Source: Thermincola carboxydiphila
GTDB lineage: Bacteria; Bacillota; Thermincolia; Thermincolales; UBA2595
NCBI GenBank assembly: GCA_016841725.1
Contig: JAENYP010000008.1
Span: 1 to 64,000 of the forward strand
Direction: 5' to 3'
DNA length: 64,000 nt
The first letter of the stretch is position 1. Each line of letters starts with the position of its first letter. This document shows, one piece after another, positions 26,306 through 36,875 of the stretch. The notes below the pieces were generated by a model. The model was given only the letters and a program-made list of their open reading frames with translations. It searched no databases and was not told where the DNA came from. A program made the translations under genes and the position numbers.

Positions 26306-26755
26306 TTAACCAATCAATTCCTTTACTATCAGGTTAACCAGTTTGCCGTCAGCCTTTCCTTTTACCACCGGCATAAGTTTGCCCATAACCTTACCCATAT
26401 CCCTGGGCCCTGACGGCTTGACCTCATCTATCACTTCCCTGACCAGTCTGCGGATTTCCTCCTCAGACATCTGTTCCGGAAGGTAATTCATTAAAATATT
26501 TATTTCATCCCTGAGCCCGTCAGCAATGTCCTGACGACCGGCCCTTTCATATTCTTCCAGGGCATCTTTCCGCTTCTTAACTTCCCTTGACAGGACTTCA
26601 ATTACCTCATCTTCGGAAAGCTCTGCTTTTTTGTCAATCTCAGCATTCTTCAGGGAGGAAAGTACCATGCGGATAACGGACAGGCGTTTCTTGCCGCTTT
26701 CCCTTGCTTTCATGGCGGCTTTCATGTCTTCAGTCAGCGTCTGTTTAAGAGACAT
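26306..26755 (-). CDS. yqeY: GatB/YqeY domain protein
   Basis: 149 residues: SLKQTLTEDMKAAMKARESG, RLSVIRMVLSSLKNAEIDK, then LPEQMSEEEIRRLVREVIDE and a final DMGKVMGKLMPVVKGKADGK. This is the tRNA-binding tail domain shared with GatB. Free-standing YqeY is of uncertain function. It follows rpsU by 16 bases, a conserved pairing in Firmicutes. Confidence 0.93.
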   Translation of the reverse strand: MSLKQTLTEDMKAAMKARESGKKRLSVIRMVLSSLKNAEIDKKAELSEDEVIEVLSREVKKRKDALEEYERAGRQDIADGLRDEINILMNYLPEQMSEEEIRRLVREVIDEVKPSGPRDMGKVMGKLMPVVKGKADGKLVNLIVKELIG

Positions 26756-26771
26756 AGGAACCTCCTTTTAG

Positions 26772-26948
26772 TTACCAGAACCTTCTCTTCCTAGCTGCTT
26801 CAGACTTCTTCTTCCGCTTTACACTTGGCTTCTCATAGTGTTCACGTCTTCTTACTTCGGATAAAACTCCGGCTTTTTGGCAGGACCTCTTAAAACGCCG
26901 TAAAGCACTGTCCAATGTTTCATTTTTTCCAACTTTTATTTCCGCCAT
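26772..26948 (-). CDS. rpsU: 30S ribosomal protein S21
   Basis: 58 residues from ATG 26948 ([20 protein letters not shown]), with GGAGGG upstream. The highly basic tail ([19 protein letters not shown]) is typical. It heads an operon with yqeY behind a strong promoter at 27050-27079. Confidence 0.95.
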   Translation of the reverse strand: MAEIKVGKNETLDSALRRFKRSCQKAGVLSEVRRREHYEKPSVKRKKKSEAARKRRFW

Positions 26949-27049
26949 CTTTTTCCCTCCCTCCGCTACTGACAATGATGCGGGATTCGGTCTGCAATAA
27001 TTTCTATGACCATTGCCATATCGTTAGGGCATAAAATTACACATTCTTA

Positions 27050-27079
27050 ATTATACTATATGCCTCAATAAGGTGTCAA
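27050..27079 (-). promoter_or_regulatory. Strong sigma-A promoter for rpsU-yqeY
   Basis: Consensus hexamers TTGACA (27079-27074) and TATAAT (27055-27050) with an 18-base spacer, about 100 bases before the rpsU start. It follows the HIT gene stop. Confidence 0.75.
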
Positions 27080-27115
27080 CTACGCACGACAACTTAAGCA
27101 GCTGACCACCCTCAA

Positions 27116-27457
27116 TTATGCAAAGTTCTTCAGTTCCTCGCCGCCAATGAGGTGGTAATGCATATGGAATACTATCTGTCCGCCTTCCTCATTACAGTTT
27201 GTCACAATCCGAAAGCCTTTTTCGGCAATTCCCGCTTCCCTGGCCAGCTTGTTGGCAACCAGGTGGATATGACCAATTAAATCAACATTCTCTTCATTGA
27301 TGTCAAGAACATTTACCAGGTGTTCCTTGGGTATGATGAGCACATGTACCGGAGCCAGAGGACTTATATCCCTAAAAGCCAAAATTCTTTCATCTTCATA
27401 AACAACCTCACTGGGAATTTCCTTTTTTACAATTTTACAGAAAATACACTCCTGCAT
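27116..27457 (-). CDS. HIT family (HINT-type) hydrolase
   Basis: 113 residues. CIFCKIVKKEIPSEVVYED opens the fold, IIPKEHLVNV follows, and the histidine triad is HMHYHLIGG (His98, His100, His102). Family members hydrolyse nucleoside phosphoramidates or AMP-lysine. The N-terminal CxxC (Cys4, Cys7) marks the zinc-type subgroup, although the usual later His ligands were not checked. Confidence 0.94.
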   Translation of the reverse strand: MQECIFCKIVKKEIPSEVVYEDERILAFRDISPLAPVHVLIIPKEHLVNVLDINEENVDLIGHIHLVANKLAREAGIAEKGFRIVTNCNEEGGQIVFHMHYHLIGGEELKNFA

Positions 27458-27551
27458 TTATTCAGCACCTCCTTTTAACGATTCCTTTTTTAGCCATATT
27501 TTTGAAACAAATTTATTCGCCATCTATGATGAAATTCCTGCCTGACAGGCA

Positions 27552-28862
27552 TTAAATCCGCATTCTGGCCAGCAGGCTGGTGCCTTTCAGCTTCACTGCC
27601 CTGACATCAACAAGTTTGCCCCTGATATCGTCACTGCTCTTGAACATTACCCTGATATAAGTATCAGTAAGGCCTTCCCACAAATCATTATCCCTGTCGG
27701 CCATTTCTTCAGCCAGAACCTCCAGGTTGCTGCCAATAAACCTTGCGGCAAACCTTTTCTGATTTTCCCGGTCGAGGGCAATCAGTCTCCTGCTCCTCAG
27801 GTCTTTGGCCTCTGCTGCAACCTGCCCGGGAAATCCGGCTGCAGGTGTGCCCTTTCTGGGGGAGTATTTAAAAACATGAGTTCTGCTGAATCCAACATCT
27901 TTAATGAACTCATAGGTATTTTCAAAGTGCTCGTCTGTTTCTCCCGGAAAACCGGTAATCACATCAGTAGTTACCGCCAGGTCCGGAATCTGGCCCCTGA
28001 TTGCCCCAACCAGACGCGAAAATTCAAATGTGGTATACTTCCTGTTCATCATTTTGAGGATATCGTCATCACCGCTTTGCAGCGGAATATGCAGATGCCG
28101 GCATACTGTCCTGATCTGGGTAACCGCATCTATCAGGCGGGGGGTGATGTCAAGAGGTTCGACAGAACCGAGCCTGAGCCTTTTAATTCCCGGAGTCAGG
28201 GCAATCCGGACGACAAGGTCAGCCAGATCTGTCTGTTCTGCCAGCCCGGCCCCGTAAGCCCCAATATGGATACCTGTCAATACTATTTCTCCAAAACCCT
28301 GTGAGATAAGCTTCCTGACTTCAGCAAGCACATTTTCGGGAGCCCGGCTCCTCAGAGGCCCCCTGGCATAAGGAATGATGCAGTAAGTACAGAAATTGCT
28401 GCATCCCTCCTGAATCTTGACAAAGGCCCTGGTCCTGTTCTCATAATCGAGAATGGGCAGGTCCTCAAACTCCCGGTAGGTCATCACATCACTTACCGTG
28501 TTAACGGGTTCAGGGGACTTTTCAGCCTCTTCCACAAGTTCCACAATCCGTGATTTATCCCTTGTACCGATGACCAGATCAACACCCGGAATATCCAGAA
28601 CTTCCCCCGGGGAAGTCTGGGCATAGCACCCCGTAACACCAATGACAGCATCTGGGTTTTTCCTGACGGCACGCCTGATTACCTGTCTTGATTTGCGGTC
28701 ACCCATATGAGTCACCGTACAGGTATTGATAATATAAATATCTGCAATTTCGTCAAAATCCACTGTTTCATAACCCCGACTGCGGAAAGCGCTGGCCATG
28801 GCTTCAGTCTCATACTGGTTTGTCTTACATCCCAGGGTAAAGAATGCGGCTTTTTTAGCCAT
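27552..28862 (-). CDS. mtaB: tRNA t6A37 methylthiotransferase MtaB
   Basis: Radical-SAM enzyme making ms2t6A at position 37 of ANN-decoding tRNAs. 436 residues from ATG 28862 (MAKKAAFFTLGCKTNQYETE) with GGGAGG upstream. The N-terminal UPF0004 domain carries Cys12, INTCTVTH and GVTGCYAQT. The radical-SAM cluster motif is CSNFCTYC. The C-terminus is a TRAM domain. It overlaps rsmE by 8 bases. The order prmA-rsmE-mtaB after dnaJ is widely conserved. Confidence 0.95.
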   Translation of the reverse strand: MAKKAAFFTLGCKTNQYETEAMASAFRSRGYETVDFDEIADIYIINTCTVTHMGDRKSRQVIRRAVRKNPDAVIGVTGCYAQTSPGEVLDIPGVDLVIGTRDKSRIVELVEEAEKSPEPVNTVSDVMTYREFEDLPILDYENRTRAFVKIQEGCSNFCTYCIIPYARGPLRSRAPENVLAEVRKLISQGFGEIVLTGIHIGAYGAGLAEQTDLADLVVRIALTPGIKRLRLGSVEPLDITPRLIDAVTQIRTVCRHLHIPLQSGDDDILKMMNRKYTTFEFSRLVGAIRGQIPDLAVTTDVITGFPGETDEHFENTYEFIKDVGFSRTHVFKYSPRKGTPAAGFPGQVAAEAKDLRSRRLIALDRENQKRFAARFIGSNLEVLAEEMADRDNDLWEGLTDTYIRVMFKSSDDIRGKLVDVRAVKLKGTSLLARMRI

Positions 28863-29613
28863 TTGACACGCCTCCCAGATCCCCAAGTTCATATAAAATA
28901 ATGGCTGCAGCCACTATCCCGGCAGTTTCCGTCCGCATTATGCGGGGTCCCAAAGAGACCGGCAGAACCCCGGCAGTCCGGGACAGCCTGGCCTCCTCCG
29001 GAGTAAATCCACCCTCAGGGCCAATAAACACTGCTGCCTTTTTCCCGGTTATCTTATTACCTCTCAGGACGTCTTTTATACCCACCGATTTTTCCTCTTC
29101 CCAGGGCATTATTCCTAAAACATCGGGAGTGATTTCCGCGACAGCATCTGCGAAGGCGAGAGGTTCCCCAACCATTGGAACAACCATGCGGCGTGATTGT
29201 TTAGCCGCTTCCTCAGCAACCCTCTGCCAACGGGCATGCCTTCCGGCGGCTTTCCTTTCATCAAGTCTTACAATTGTCCGCTCACAGATTACGGGAACAA
29301 TCCGGCTCACACCTAATTCTGTGCTTTTCTGAATAACCAGGTCCAGCTTATCCCCTTTGGGAAGCCCCTGGTACAAAACAACCTCCAGAGGCGGTTCTGT
29401 GGCAGCTGCTCTTTCTGCAATTATATCACAGATTACCTCTTTGCCGGAAATTTCCCTGATCTCAGCATCAAACTCCCTGCCGCCGGCATCAGCTATCTCT
29501 ATCTTGTCCCCCGGGCCCAGGCGCAGGACCCTGCTGATATGCCTCAAATCAGGGCCTTTGATAGCAGTGGTTTTTTGACCTGCCAAAACTTCGGAAACAA
29601 AGAAACGCGCCAT
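28855..29613 (-). CDS. rsmE: 16S rRNA (m3U1498) methyltransferase RsmE
   Basis: 252 residues from ATG 29613 (MARFFVSEVLAGQKTTAIKG), two bases after the prmA stop. An N-terminal PUA-like domain precedes a SPOUT trefoil-knot domain with FIGPEGGFTPEEA and LGPRIMRTETAGIVA, the SAM-binding motifs. The longer upstream reading frame lies inside prmA and is not used. Confidence 0.95.
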   Translation of the reverse strand: MARFFVSEVLAGQKTTAIKGPDLRHISRVLRLGPGDKIEIADAGGREFDAEIREISGKEVICDIIAERAAATEPPLEVVLYQGLPKGDKLDLVIQKSTELGVSRIVPVICERTIVRLDERKAAGRHARWQRVAEEAAKQSRRMVVPMVGEPLAFADAVAEITPDVLGIMPWEEEKSVGIKDVLRGNKITGKKAAVFIGPEGGFTPEEARLSRTAGVLPVSLGPRIMRTETAGIVAAAIILYELGDLGGVSNG

Positions 29614-29614
29614 C

Positions 29615-30553
29615 TTAGTCCTCCCTGGCAGCCAGGAATGACACCCAGTCACCCTCCCGGCCAACCTCTTTGATAACAAAGCCAGCCCCCCGGGCAGCCT
29701 CAAAAACCTCTTCAGAACGCGTGCCGATTATCCCGGAAGCCACAAAAATCCCGCCCTTTCTCAGAAACCGGACCGCATCGGGACACATACGTATAATCAC
29801 ATCGGCCACAATGTTGGCTGTCAGGATGTCTGCCTGGCCGCTGACCCCATTCAGAAGATTTCCTTCCATTACTTTTATTTTATCGTCCAAACCATTTAGA
29901 GTCACGTTTTCGGCAGCCACAGTTACCGCAACCGGGTCATAATCCACTGCCTGGACCGCTCCCGCACTCAAGAGTCCGGCAGCAATGGAAAGAATACCTG
30001 AACCTGTCCCGATATCAAAAACCGTTTCCCCACCCTGGATAATGTCTTCCAAAAATCTGATACACATAATTGTGGTCGGATGGGTCCCGGTCCCAAAAGC
30101 CATCCCCGGGTCAAGGGCAATCACAAGCTCACCCGGCTTCTGATGATAATCTTCCCAGGTTGGTTTAATTACAATCCTCCTGCCAATTTTCACAGGCTTA
30201 TAATATACCTTCCATGAATTAGCCCAGTCTTCCTCCTGTACCTGAGAAAATCCCATTCCCCTGATGGCACCCGGAAAAAAATCACTGTCAAGCTCACTTA
30301 GCCGTTCACGAAGCAGGCTCACTCTCTCCTCAAGCCTGCTGTCAACAGGCAGATAAGCATTTACCAGGACATAGTCCCGATTTATCATATCCTGTGGAAA
30401 CTCGTAGGCATCCCAAACTTTTTCGACTATCTGCCGCTTAACCAGATAAGGGTCCTCTATCGACACTCCCCCGGCACCACAGTCAATAAGAATTGCGGAA
30501 ACAGCTTCCACAGCCTCAGGCTCCGTTTCTATAGCAATTTCCCGCCAGTTCAT
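29615..30553 (-). CDS. prmA: Ribosomal protein L11 methyltransferase
   Basis: 312 residues. The N-terminal substrate-binding domain begins MNWREIAIETEPEAVEAVSA. The SAM-binding motif I is VFDIGTGSGILSIAAGLL, after DPGMAFGTGTHPTTIMC. NIVADVIIRM is the catalytic N-x-x-A-D loop equivalent. The gene lies 6 bases before rsmE and follows the dnaJ operon. Confidence 0.95.
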   Translation of the reverse strand: MNWREIAIETEPEAVEAVSAILIDCGAGGVSIEDPYLVKRQIVEKVWDAYEFPQDMINRDYVLVNAYLPVDSRLEERVSLLRERLSELDSDFFPGAIRGMGFSQVQEEDWANSWKVYYKPVKIGRRIVIKPTWEDYHQKPGELVIALDPGMAFGTGTHPTTIMCIRFLEDIIQGGETVFDIGTGSGILSIAAGLLSAGAVQAVDYDPVAVTVAAENVTLNGLDDKIKVMEGNLLNGVSGQADILTANIVADVIIRMCPDAVRFLRKGGIFVASGIIGTRSEEVFEAARGAGFVIKEVGREGDWVSFLAARED

Positions 30554-30559
30554 GAATTA

Positions 30560-31483
30560 TCACATCCCTGCTTTTTTAAACAAGCGCGGCTGCAGCCGGT
30601 ACATCCATCTCATCCCTGAAAGGGAATAAATCAGGAGAGCCACCCATATAAGGCCAAAGCTGATAGCTTCGACAGATGTAAATGGTTCTCTGAATATGAA
30701 GACTCCCAGAAACAGGGTTATGGTTGGGGCCAGGTACTGGGTCAAACCGACCGTAGACAGGGGGACAATCTGAGCTCCTTTGGCAAACCACAATAAGGGA
30801 AGGCCTGTCACTATTCCCGAGAAAACAAGCAATGCCGCCAAACTAAGGGAATATCCCAAATTCCCCGTGCCGGCTGCCTGTTTAAATACTATGTAGCCGA
30901 GCGCAGCCGGAGCGATGACCACTGTTTCCAGGGTAAGCCCCATAAGGGACTCTATACCGGCAAGTTTTTTGACTAATCCGTAAATCCCAAAGGTAAGTGT
31001 CAGTATCAGGGCAATCCACGGTATCCTGCCATAGGTAGCGGTGATAACTGCCACACCGGCTGCAGCCAGTAAAATGGAACACACCTGCCAGAAATTAAGT
31101 TTTTCCTTCAGCACTACGACACCCAGAAATACACTGAAAAGGGGGTTTATATAGTACCCCAGGCTGGCCTCCACGACATGGCCGGCATTTACCGCCCAAA
31201 TATAGGTAAACCAGTTCGCGCTGATAAGCCCGGCACATAACAGGGCATAAACCCGGTTCGACCTTATTGAGAGCATGCTTATAAATTCATTGCGGCGTCC
31301 GTAAATAAACAGAGCCGCAGCCGCAAAAATAAAGGACCAGAAAATCCTGTGGGCCAGTATTTCACCTGCCGGAACCTGTTTTAAGGCCTTCCAGTATAAT
31401 GGCAGAATCCCCCATGCGGTAAATGCCGCAACTGTGTATGCTATCCCCCGGATATGGATTTTCCGCTGGTCCTTCTCTTCCAA
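30560..31483 (-). CDS. rarD: EamA-family permease, RarD type
   Basis: About 307 residues. The likely start is TTG 31483, after GGGAGGGG; TTG 31489 is also possible. Ten hydrophobic segments form two EamA repeats. RarD-specific stretches are GIAYTVAAFTAWGILPLYWK, EILAHRIFWSF and NWFTYIWAVNAGHVVEASLG. Substrate is unproven. It is unusual in this position, between dnaJ and prmA, which are often adjacent. Confidence 0.87.
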   Translation of the reverse strand: MEEKDQRKIHIRGIAYTVAAFTAWGILPLYWKALKQVPAGEILAHRIFWSFIFAAAALFIYGRRNEFISMLSIRSNRVYALLCAGLISANWFTYIWAVNAGHVVEASLGYYINPLFSVFLGVVVLKEKLNFWQVCSILLAAAGVAVITATYGRIPWIALILTLTFGIYGLVKKLAGIESLMGLTLETVVIAPAALGYIVFKQAAGTGNLGYSLSLAALLVFSGIVTGLPLLWFAKGAQIVPLSTVGLTQYLAPTITLFLGVFIFREPFTSVEAISFGLIWVALLIYSLSGMRWMYRLQPRLFKKAGM

Positions 31484-31515
31484 AAACAAAGCCCCTCCCT
31501 GCCAACAATAATACA

Positions 31516-31556
31516 GCATTGGCCTGAACCCGCTGCAAACGGGGTCAGGCCAATGC
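31516..31556 (-). terminator. Strong hairpin after dnaJ
   Basis: GCATTGGCCTGA and TCAGGCCAATGC arms with a further CCCCG/CGGGT pairing. There is no clean T run afterwards (TGTATTATTG), so it may act as a partial terminator or a processing stem between dnaJ and rarD. Confidence 0.6.
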
Positions 31557-31563
31557 CTTCCGG

Positions 31564-32688
31564 TTATCCCATGAACGCATCCTTTACCTTGTCAAAAAAC
31601 CCCCGTTCAACTCCTGCAGGGTTCTCCCCGGAAGCCTCGGCAAACTTTTGCAAAAGCTCTCTCTGCTCCTCGGTCAGTTTGGTGGGTGTCACTACAATGA
31701 CCTTAACATGCTGGTCACCGCGGCCATAACCATGCAGGTCAGTGATACCCTTGCCTTTCAGGCGGAAGGATGTGCCCGACTGAGTCCCTTCCGGAATCTT
31801 TAACATGACTTTGCCGTCAAGGGTAGGCACTTCAAGCTCGTCACCAAGGGCTGCCTGTGGGAAGGAAACCTTCACCTCACTAAGCACATCATTGCCATCT
31901 CGCCTAAAGGTCCGATGTGATTTTACCTGAAGATAGATATATAGGTCGCCTCTGGGGCCGCCGCGATCCCCGGGTTCACCCTCACCGGCAACCCGGAGCC
32001 TGGAACCGGTATCCACCCCGCCGGGAATCCTGACATGAATCTTGGCTGTTTTCCTGACCGTTCCCTTCCCGCCACACTTGGTGCAGGGCTTTTCAATAAT
32101 AACACCTTCACCTTGACAGGTTTCACATACCCTTGACTGGACAAAACGCCCAAAGGGTGTTGTCTGAGCAAATTGGACCTGCCCGGTCCCGTTACACTTG
32201 GTACACTTTTTGGGAGAACTCCCTGGCGCTGCTCCTGTCCCCTCACACTTATCACAGAATTCCGTCTTGGGTATGCTGATATCTTTCTCGACACCAAAAG
32301 CCGCCTCTTCAAAGGTGATTTCCATGTTGTACCTGAGGTCGGCGCCTTTGGCCGGTCCCCTGCGCCGTTGGCCGCCGGTCCCCCCGAAAAACATGTCAAA
32401 AATATCGCCAAAACCGCCAAAGTCCTGGAAACCACCGCCAAAACCGGCTTCACCGGCCCCGTTTCCGAAAGCCGCATGGCCGAACTGGTCATACTGGGCC
32501 TTTTTCTGGGGGTCGGAAAGTACTTCATAAGCCTCACTTACCTCTTTGAATTTGGCCTCTGCCTCCTGATCACCCGGATTTACATCAGGGTGGTACTGGC
32601 GGGCCAATTTTCGAAAGGCCTTTTTTAAATCCGCCTCTGAAGCGTCTTTATCCACTCCGAGGACTTCGTAATAATCTTTCTTACTCAT
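31564..32688 (-). CDS. dnaJ: Chaperone protein DnaJ
   Basis: 374 residues. The J domain has YHPDVNPGD with the HPD motif near residue 33. A Gly/Phe-rich linker follows (about 75-115). Four zinc-finger repeats are present: [35 protein letters not shown]. The C-terminal substrate domains follow. It stimulates DnaK ATPase. It is last in hrcA-cpn-grpE-dnaK-dnaJ. Confidence 0.97.
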   Translation of the reverse strand: MSKKDYYEVLGVDKDASEADLKKAFRKLARQYHPDVNPGDQEAEAKFKEVSEAYEVLSDPQKKAQYDQFGHAAFGNGAGEAGFGGGFQDFGGFGDIFDMFFGGTGGQRRRGPAKGADLRYNMEITFEEAAFGVEKDISIPKTEFCDKCEGTGAAPGSSPKKCTKCNGTGQVQFAQTTPFGRFVQSRVCETCQGEGVIIEKPCTKCGGKGTVRKTAKIHVRIPGGVDTGSRLRVAGEGEPGDRGGPRGDLYIYLQVKSHRTFRRDGNDVLSEVKVSFPQAALGDELEVPTLDGKVMLKIPEGTQSGTSFRLKGKGITDLHGYGRGDQHVKVIVVTPTKLTEEQRELLQKFAEASGENPAGVERGFFDKVKDAFMG

Positions 32689-32742
32689 TTATATTACACC
32701 TTCTTACCCCAGATTTACCGGAAAATAATTCCCGGAAGGGAA

Positions 32743-34590
32743 TTACTTGCTGTCATCATTTACTTCCTTGAACTCAGCATCAACCACATTATCATCTGCC
32801 TGGGTTCCAGCCCCGCCCGGATTACCCGCTCCCGGACCTCCCTGGCCCTCTGCCTGTGCGGTTTGCTGGTACATGGCAGTGGTAAGCTCATAAAGCGGCT
32901 TGGTAAGCTCCTCTGATTTATTCTTAATAAGCTCGATATCACTACCCTTAAGGGCTTCCTTAAGCGCATCAGCTGCCTGGTTGACCTTATCCACCAATCC
33001 TTTATCTGCCTTATCACCAAAATCCTTTACAGTTTTCTCAGCCTGATAAACCAGTGAGTCAGCCTGGTTCCTGGTGTCTACTTCCTCTTTTTTCTTGGCA
33101 TCCTCTGCGGCATGGGCTTCAGCTTCCTTGACCATTTTTTCAATATCCTGATCATTTAAACCGCCTGAGGAAGTTATAGTTATCTTTTGTTCGTTTCCAG
33201 AGGCCATATCCTTTGCGGAAACGTGAACAATTCCATTGGCATCGATATCAAATTTAACCTCAATCTGAGGAATACCCCTTGGCGCCGGAGGAATTCCGGA
33301 CAGTTGGAATCTGCCCAGTGTCTTGTTATATGCAGCCATCTCCCGTTCGCCCTGCAGGACATGGATCTCCACCGAAGTCTGGTTATCGGCGGCAGTTGAA
33401 AACATCTGACTCTTGGAAGTCGGTATCGTGGTGTTCCGGTTAATCAGCTTGGTAAACACCCCGCCAAGAGTCTCAATTCCCAGTGACAGGGGAGTAACAT
33501 CCAGCAGCAGGACATCCTTCACTTCTCCTGCCAGAACGCCACCCTGGATGGCAGCACCGAGAGCCACTACTTCATCAGGGTTAACACCCTTGTGGGATTC
33601 CTGTGCGGTTACCTTTTTAATAGCAGCCTGAACCGCCGGTACCCTTGTTGAGCCCCCCACCAAAATAATCTTATCAAGCTTGTCGGCGCTAAGCCCGGCA
33701 TCAGACAGGGCCTGCCTGGTGGGTTCCATTGTTTTTTCGATCAGATCTTCAATCAACTCTTCAAATTTAGCCCTGGTCAGTGTCAGGTCAAGATGTTTGG
33801 GGCCTGACTGATCAGCAGTAATAAAGGGCAGGTTAACATTGGTGCTGGTAACACCGGAAAGTTCGATTTTGGCTTTCTCGGCAGCCTCCTTGAGGCGCTG
33901 CAGGGCCATCTTGTCATTGGCCAGGTCAATACCGTTTTCTTTCTTAAACTCACTGACCATCCATGCCATTATCCTGTCATCAAAGTCATCTCCACCAAGA
34001 CGGTTATTGCCACTGGTAGCTTTAACCTCAAAGACGCCTTCACCAAGTTCAAGTATTGACACATCAAAGGTTCCCCCGCCCAGGTCATAAACCAGGATGG
34101 TCTGGTCTTCACCCTTTTCCAGGCCGTATGCCAAAGCTGCTGCAGTAGGCTCATTAATTATCCTGAGGACTTCAAGGCCTGCTATTTTACCGGCATCTTT
34201 GGTAGCCTGACGCTGGCTGTCGGAAAAATAGGCCGGGACCGTAATTACGGCCTGTTCTACTTTTTCTCCAAGGTAAGCTTCAGCATCTGCCTTCAGTTTC
34301 TGCAGAATCATTGCTGACACTTCCTGAGGGGAGTACTCTTTTCCATTTAGGTTTACTTTGTAATCTGAGCCCATATGTCTCTTTATTGACATCACGGTAC
34401 CGTCGGGGTTGGTTACGGCCTGTCGTTTGGCCACCTGGCCGACCAGGCGCTCCCCGGTCTTGGAGAAGGCCACAACCGAAGGGGTGGTCCTTGAACCCTC
34501 TGCATTGGGGATTACTGTGGCTTCCCCGCCTTCCATAACCGCCATGCAGGAATATGTAGTACCCAAGTCAATTCCAATTACTTTACTCAT
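32743..34590 (-). CDS. dnaK: Hsp70 chaperone DnaK
   Basis: 615 residues. The ATPase domain starts [19 protein letters not shown] and includes [12 protein letters not shown] and [13 protein letters not shown]. The linker is [19 protein letters not shown]. The C-terminal tail is Gly-rich and ends [14 protein letters not shown], the acidic tail typical of bacterial DnaK. Confidence 0.98.
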   Translation of the reverse strand: MSKVIGIDLGTTYSCMAVMEGGEATVIPNAEGSRTTPSVVAFSKTGERLVGQVAKRQAVTNPDGTVMSIKRHMGSDYKVNLNGKEYSPQEVSAMILQKLKADAEAYLGEKVEQAVITVPAYFSDSQRQATKDAGKIAGLEVLRIINEPTAAALAYGLEKGEDQTILVYDLGGGTFDVSILELGEGVFEVKATSGNNRLGGDDFDDRIMAWMVSEFKKENGIDLANDKMALQRLKEAAEKAKIELSGVTSTNVNLPFITADQSGPKHLDLTLTRAKFEELIEDLIEKTMEPTRQALSDAGLSADKLDKIILVGGSTRVPAVQAAIKKVTAQESHKGVNPDEVVALGAAIQGGVLAGEVKDVLLLDVTPLSLGIETLGGVFTKLINRNTTIPTSKSQMFSTAADNQTSVEIHVLQGEREMAAYNKTLGRFQLSGIPPAPRGIPQIEVKFDIDANGIVHVSAKDMASGNEQKITITSSGGLNDQDIEKMVKEAEAHAAEDAKKKEEVDTRNQADSLVYQAEKTVKDFGDKADKGLVDKVNQAADALKEALKGSDIELIKNKSEELTKPLYELTTAMYQQTAQAEGQGGPGAGNPGGAGTQADDNVVDAEFKEVNDDSK

Positions 34591-34668
34591 ATAATTCTAC
34601 CTCCTAATATCAATATTATCTTTTTTAATCTAACCGCTTAACCTGTAATACATGGCCATTTAATTCAC

Positions 34669-35256
34669 TTAATTTTGGGCCACTTTTACCATCGCCGGCC
34701 TGATTACCCTGTCTGCCAGCAGATAACCCTTCTGAAACTCCTCCATGACTACATTATCGTCATATTGGTCACTCTGTTCCTGCATAACAGCCTCATGCAG
34801 GTTGGGGTCAAACTGACTGCCAACAGCCTCCATCGGCTTGACACCTTCTTTTTCCAGAACATCCCGTAGCTGCCTGTAAATCAGTTCAATGCCATTCCGG
34901 AATCCCTGCAGGTCTTCTCCCTCTGCCTTAAGAGCCCGTTCAAAATTATCCAAAACCGGCAGCAGGCCCGTAGCCAGCCTTTGCGAACAATATTTTGCTG
35001 TTTCCTGGCGTTCCTGTGCAGTCCTTCTCCTGAAATTATCAAAATCCGCCTGTACTCTCTGCAGCAGCTGCAGGTATTCTTCAGCTTTTGCTTTCAGATC
35101 GTTATCCTCCGCAGTTTCCTCCGGCCTTTCCTGTTCTGCATCGGTATCCTGTTGGCCTTCGCCGCCCTTTATACAATCTTCAGTTATATACTCTTCAGTG
35201 TTCCCCTGATCTTTATGATTTTTGTTTTCAAAGGTCACCTTTTTCCCCCCATTCAT
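34669..35256 (-). CDS. grpE: Nucleotide exchange factor GrpE
   Basis: 195 residues if it starts at ATG 35256, which overlaps the chaperonin stop (TAATG). A GTG at 35238, 6 bases after GGGGGG, would give 189 and is equally plausible. An acidic N-terminal region (about 15-50) precedes a long coiled coil (KAEEYLQLLQRVQADFDNFR). The C-terminal beta domain has GVKPMEAVGSQFDPNLHEAV and LLADRVIRPAMVKVAQN. Confidence 0.95.
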   Translation of the reverse strand: MNGGKKVTFENKNHKDQGNTEEYITEDCIKGGEGQQDTDAEQERPEETAEDNDLKAKAEEYLQLLQRVQADFDNFRRRTAQERQETAKYCSQRLATGLLPVLDNFERALKAEGEDLQGFRNGIELIYRQLRDVLEKEGVKPMEAVGSQFDPNLHEAVMQEQSDQYDDNVVMEEFQKGYLLADRVIRPAMVKVAQN

Positions 35257-36839
35257 TAGCGTAATTCGTCGTTATCAATTAAATCCTTACCAAACTGTCC
35301 GCCGGAGTCTTCTCTTTTCTTAATTATTGTGTCTATGCGGAGGATGGCTTCGGCAATCTCTCCGGCTGCTTTCAAGGCATGGACCTTCACCAGGGCCGGA
35401 TCCGCTACCCCAAGGGCAAACATATCTGCTACATCTCCGGTGTCACAGTCAATAGCCAGGCTTTCCCTGCCTTCCCTCAACTGGGCGGCAACCACATCAC
35501 CGATTTTTTCGAGGGGGTTAAAGCCTGCATTGGCAACTATCTGAAAAAAGGGTCTCTGCAATGCATCAACAACACAGTCAATACCGTAAACCGCCATCCC
35601 ACGGACATTTTCCCTGACTTTCTCCACCTCACGCGCCAGGGCGAGTTCAATGGAACCCCCACCGGGTACAACGCCTCCCTTAACAGAAGCCTGTACGGAA
35701 GCGGCAGCATCCTTAGCAATCCTTGCTCTCTCACCAACCACCTCTTCAGTGGCAGCTCCCACCAGAATAGTCGCCATTGGCTTCCCGCCGCCGCCAAGAA
35801 TCCTTATGTGTTCAAGCTTTTCATTCTCAAATACCCTCTCAGCCGTACCCAGGTATTTTACCAGATCTGCCGCCTCCTTGCGCAGACCTGTTCGCTTAAT
35901 CGGCCTGGCTCCGGTATGCTCAGCCGCCTTCCGGAGTTCTTTGCCGGATACCCGCTGAACTGCCATAATTTCGGCATCAGTAAGCACCTCTTCGGCAAAA
36001 CTGTCAATGCCACGATCGACCAGGACAACCTTTACACCCATCTCCACAATCTTATTCAGATTATTGCGGAACTCTTCCTGAAGCTCCTGATACCGGGCAA
36101 ACCCGGCCTCTGTTGCCAGGGCTTCATCCTCCATTTCCTCAGGTTCAAGAGCATCATCTATAATAAGTACTCTGGCTCCTGATACTTCACCGGGCATATG
36201 TTTGCTGATGCGTTCCTTATTAAGGATAACACCCATAAACACCTCATTATCGGCCCCTTCTTCAGAAAAAATTGCGTCAGAAAGCTTGAATGAAGGGTCC
36301 TTAAGTTTCTCCTCACCTGTCATCCCGGCAGCTGCAACCACCAGGTCGGCAATATCCTCATGGTCCCTGCCGGCAATCAGGGCAACCTGTTTTAGCACCG
36401 GGTCATCGAGCCCCTTGATAGAAACAGCTCGTTCCCACATCAGTTCCAGGGCTTTTTTTATCCCTGTGCGGATACCTTCAATTACCCTGGTTACCGGTAC
36501 CCCTTTGGATACCTGTTCAACGCCTTCTCCCACCAATGCGCCGGCCATTACAGTTGCTGAAGTGGTCCCATCACCAATTTCCGCCTGTTGGGCCCTTGCT
36601 ATATTAATCAGCATCTTGGCTGCCGGGTGATTGGCCTCCATTGTGGTGAGGATGGTTACCCCGTCATTGGTGATCACCACTTCACCAAACCTATCGACAA
36701 GCATTGTATCCAGCCCCTTGGGACCAAGGGTGCCTTCCACGGCTGAGGCGATAGCCCTGATAGCATTTGAATTAGTGATCAGAGCCGAGAGTCTTTCATC
36801 CACATCTGCTCCTTTTGCTGCCTGCTGCTTCAAACTCAT
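35256..36839 (-). CDS. Group III (archaeal-like TCP-1/thermosome-type) chaperonin
   Basis: 527 residues from ATG 36839, 7 bases after AGGAGG. It is of the TCP-1/thermosome class and not GroEL. Signatures are TLGPKGLDTMLVD (37-49), VVITNDGVTIL (55-64) and QAEIGDGTTSATVMAGAL (86-103). The apical domain carries a long helical insert (ATEAGFARYQELQEEFRNNL) that acts as a built-in lid, so no GroES is needed. This type was described from Carboxydothermus hydrogenoformans, also within the hsp70 operon. It probably folds proteins with DnaK under heat control by HrcA. It lacks a GGM-rich tail. Whether GroEL also exists cannot be seen here. Confidence 0.93.
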   Translation of the reverse strand: MSLKQQAAKGADVDERLSALITNSNAIRAIASAVEGTLGPKGLDTMLVDRFGEVVITNDGVTILTTMEANHPAAKMLINIARAQQAEIGDGTTSATVMAGALVGEGVEQVSKGVPVTRVIEGIRTGIKKALELMWERAVSIKGLDDPVLKQVALIAGRDHEDIADLVVAAAGMTGEEKLKDPSFKLSDAIFSEEGADNEVFMGVILNKERISKHMPGEVSGARVLIIDDALEPEEMEDEALATEAGFARYQELQEEFRNNLNKIVEMGVKVVLVDRGIDSFAEEVLTDAEIMAVQRVSGKELRKAAEHTGARPIKRTGLRKEAADLVKYLGTAERVFENEKLEHIRILGGGGKPMATILVGAATEEVVGERARIAKDAAASVQASVKGGVVPGGGSIELALAREVEKVRENVRGMAVYGIDCVVDALQRPFFQIVANAGFNPLEKIGDVVAAQLREGRESLAIDCDTGDVADMFALGVADPALVKVHALKAAGEIAEAILRIDTIIKKREDSGGQFGKDLIDNDELR

Positions 36840-36875
36840 TGGCAAACCTCCTATATCAGTATCCGTAAAAAAGTA